The notes under the pieces were generated by a model. It saw nothing but the letters and a program-made list of their open reading frames with translations. It did no database searches and had not been told where the DNA came from. From the NCBI GenBank assembly GCA_938033975.1, contig CALHKJ010000236.1, positions 1 through 7,293 on the forward strand: DNA of 7,293 bases. Direction: 5' to 3'. This document shows, one piece after another, positions 5,092 through 7,293 of this stretch. Source of the stretch: an uncultured Saprospiraceae bacterium (GTDB lineage: Bacteria > Bacteroidota > Bacteroidia > Chitinophagales > Saprospiraceae). Position 1 is the first letter of the stretch. The number at the start of each line of letters is the position of its first letter. Made by a program: the position numbers and the translations under genes.

Positions 5092-7293
5092 TTAATTTAT
5101 CGAGATCAACTTAATAGATTGACTCTCTTCTTTGTACTCAAGTTTCAAGGTCAACAGTCCAGTTGCCGCTCCAATTTCATCCTTAGAAAGGACCAATTTG
5201 TTGAGGCCTCGACTAAAGCTTCCTTGGCGAGTATATAGTAACTTACCTTGACTATCAAATATTGTAATCTTCGTGTCGCCATTTTCCGGAAGGGTAAATG
5301 AAACCAAAGTATTATCCATAAATGGATTTGGTGTATTCTGCTTCAAGACAAATGGCGTATAACTTGCCATCAACTGATTGTCCATTACTGCATTACCCAA
5401 TTGATCATAGGCTTCCGCCAATGTAATCTCGGAATTCATCTGAAGACGCTCTGCCAATGAACCAGCTTCCAATGCCTTGAATCTAACAACAAAGCTATTC
5501 TGATCTGACCATGGTAATGCCTCTGGATCATTCCAACTTACCGTTGTCTTACCATCAAACACTCCAAAGTAGTCATCACTCCAGTACGCATCTTCGGAAT
5601 AGATTTCTAATAATTCCAATCCTGAATGTTGTAGTGTAAACTGAAAACCATCAATCGGAATGTTTACATCAGCATTGAAGGCAACTTCAAGCACATCATC
5701 TGCTACAAATTTTTGATCATCAAAATTCCATAGCAAGGCTTCTTCACCTCTCACCTCTGTCAACATCGGACCGACTAAATTTGGAATCGCTGTAAAGTTG
5801 ACATCACCTATTTTAACTCCCACAAAGTTGACAGCCATGTTGCTTGTTGGTATCTCATCAAGATTTACCACTTCCGTAAATGGCCACACTTCTGAAAGTG
5901 TCATTGGGTCATTAACATCAACAAATCTCCAACTTTCATTATCTGGGAATTCAGACTCGATACCAAGTACTAACTTTCTGATCTTAATGATATCTGTCGC
6001 AGTTACTCTCTCATCATTTGTAGCATCCGCAGCAATCAACTGATATGGATCTTCAAACTTTTGCGATGCAAGAATATGCTTCTGAATCATGATGACATCA
6101 AGTGTTGTAATTCCATTTAGATATAAACTATCCTTGCCAACTTTTACTTGATAGTCATCACCAAAGACGATATCATCAAAAGCGTAACGACCATCTTCAC
6201 CTGTCAATGTCTGCTCCATGGTATTGAAATTTTCATCCATCAAACTCACAATTGCATTGGCAACATGATCACCTGAAGAAGTAGAAACCCTACCTCCAAT
6301 CATTGGCACTGTAGTACCATCACATGCATCAGACTGATCAAGTAAGTTGATCTGCGCTTCACAAATACTATAATTACCAGAAGCATCCCAAACATAGATA
6401 GGGACATCTACTAATCCATTGTTACTTGCTGTAAAGTCTTCACAAGTGAAGGTTCTAGAGGTACAACCTGAAAGTGGATTAAACTCAGGATCTAAACTTG
6501 GATGCACATCAGTAAAGCTGAACAATAGGTCTTCTATCGGTGTACAATAATCTGAACTACTTGCATCAAAATCACAAGCCCATAAGGTCAATTCACCATT
6601 CACCATTATTCCAGAGCTAAGATTGACACATACTGCAGTTGGTGGTTTTTGGTCCGTCACTGTAAAGTAACTTGTCTGACTTGCTGCATTACCACAACCA
6701 TCATCAGCAGTCCACACTACCCTATGTTCTGTACTAGCAACCAACACCTCTTCTGGAAGCGTTACACTTACCATTTCTCCTCCAGAGGTATTTGCTACAA
6801 AGATGTCTGCAACACCATCGCCATCTGTATCATCAAAATTATCATCGTCAGCTGGCAAATAGCCAGAGAACTGATAATCAAAACTTCCATTATTTTCTAA
6901 ATCAACTCGAACAAGCCAAGTAACATTATCTGATGGACAAGCACTTCCTGCATCATCTGCTGATGCCATCAATTCAACCATTGCCTCACAGCTCACTTCT
7001 GATATAAAATTTGCATCTGCAACTGTGATTGTTGGCGGTGTATCATCAACAAATTGCAATATCTGTTGATCGACATATTCCTCACCTGTACACCAGTTCC
7101 TAACCTTCCAATTGTTGATTACTTTAAAACAAGCATCGTCAACCAAATAGAAAGTATCTGACTCTAATTGAATTCCTAACTGATCACAAACTCCTGCGCC
7201 AATAAATTGTGGTTCAAAGTTTTCTTGTGGTGTATTACAATCACCTTCCCAATCTGGAGCCCAAACAATGTCTGACTCATCAAAAGTATCAGG
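5092..7293 (-). CDS. T9SS type A sorting domain-containing modular surface protein, N-terminally truncated by the window
   Basis: C-terminal 733 residues of a large exported protein. The frame stays open to the right edge; the TTG at 7146 is an internal Leu codon, not a start. Modules in order: a Cys/Trp-rich segment with NNWKVRNWCTGE (7081-7116); HYR/Ig-like repeats beginning DTPPTITV, with an acidic Ca-binding-like DTDGDGVADI and VVWTADDGCGNAAS; a CNA-B/carboxypeptidase-regulatory-like domain from GGRVSTSSGDHV to DDYQVKVG (about 6137-6297); a dockerin-like block, NGITTLDVIMIQKHILA then DATNDERVTATDIIKIRKLV, closing with VGVKIGDVN; a cohesin-like beta-sandwich (about 5362-5769, with GFQFTLQHSGLELLEI); and the final ~84 residues, a type A T9SS sorting domain (LKQNTPNPFMDNTLVSFTLP ... 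GKLLYTRQGSFSRGLNK ... KLISIN). The sorting domain directs passage through the outer membrane via T9SS and cell-surface attachment or release. No enzymatic domain is visible; an adhesin or scaffold role is inferred. A strong terminator follows. Confidence 0.9.
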   Translation of the reverse strand, partial: PDTFDESDIVWAPDWEGDCNTPQENFEPQFIGAGVCDQLGIQLESDTFYLVDDACFKVINNWKVRNWCTGEEYVDQQILQFVDDTPPTITVADANFISEVSCEAMVELMASADDAGSACPSDNVTWLVRVDLENNGSFDYQFSGYLPADDDNFDDTDGDGVADIFVANTSGGEMVSVTLPEEVLVASTEHRVVWTADDGCGNAASQTSYFTVTDQKPPTAVCVNLSSGIMVNGELTLWACDFDASSSDYCTPIEDLLFSFTDVHPSLDPEFNPLSGCTSRTFTCEDFTASNNGLVDVPIYVWDASGNYSICEAQINLLDQSDACDGTTVPMIGGRVSTSSGDHVANAIVSLMDENFNTMEQTLTGEDGRYAFDDIVFGDDYQVKVGKDSLYLNGITTLDVIMIQKHILASQKFEDPYQLIAADATNDERVTATDIIKIRKLVLGIESEFPDNESWRFVDVNDPMTLSEVWPFTEVVNLDEIPTSNMAVNFVGVKIGDVNFTAIPNLVGPMLTEVRGEEALLWNFDDQKFVADDVLEVAFNADVNIPIDGFQFTLQHSGLELLEIYSEDAYWSDDYFGVFDGKTTVSWNDPEALPWSDQNSFVVRFKALEAGSLAERLQMNSEITLAEAYDQLGNAVMDNQLMASYTPFVLKQNTPNPFMDNTLVSFTLPENGDTKITIFDSQGKLLYTRQGSFSRGLNKLVLSKDEIGAATGLLTLKLEYKEESQSIKLISIN

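Noticed and set aside
5798..6900. Two plus-strand frames of 81 and 83 codons opposite the T9SS gene
   Set aside because: They are low-complexity Ser/Thr- or Ile-rich mirror translations of repeat-rich coding sequence, without start context.
5092..7146. T9SS gene starting at a TTG codon at 7146
   Set aside because: The 49 codons upstream to the window edge are all sense and encode similar Cys/Trp/acidic-rich sequence (for example DWEGDCNTPQE). There is no signal peptide at 7146.

Overview
The window looks like chromosomal DNA from a member of the Bacteroidota, most like the Saprospiraceae/Cytophaga side of the phylum. The evidence is AT-rich coding sequence, lipoproteins with short signal peptides, no Shine-Dalgarno-like leaders, a TAnnTTTG-type promoter box, a membrane-anchored AraC-family regulator, and a large surface protein ending in a type IX secretion system (T9SS) type A sorting domain. 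Both edges cut through genes: the regulator at the left and the T9SS cargo protein at the right.

Layout, left to right. (1) The 3' part of a membrane-bound AraC-type regulator (+), followed by a perfect 12-bp palindrome inside a longer inverted repeat. (2) A lipoprotein S41 peptidase with a starch-binding-like N-terminal domain (+). (3) Only 5 bp further on, a convergent small lipoprotein (-) with an acidic, surface-export-like residue pattern after its lipid-bearing Cys. (4) A divergent AT-rich spacer of 177 bp with no gene, then a second small orphan lipoprotein (+). (5) A cytoplasmic glutaminase (+) with all seven expected substrate-binding residues. (6) A 289-bp convergent spacer packed with short repeats: a tandem pair of 30-bp hairpin units, a 35-bp direct repeat, a 7-bp tandem repeat and an intrinsic terminator. 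(7) The C-terminal 733 residues of a multi-domain T9SS-secreted protein (-) with HYR-like, CNA-B-like, dockerin-like, cohesin-like and sorting modules.

I see no evidence that these genes form one operon or pathway; they alternate in strand and each has its own spacer. The common theme is the cell envelope: three probable lipoproteins, a membrane regulator and an exported adhesin-like protein. I found no tRNA, rRNA, CRISPR array, insertion sequence or defence cassette. The least ordinary stretch is the repeat-dense spacer at 4803-5091. I do not see a convincing new biological system.
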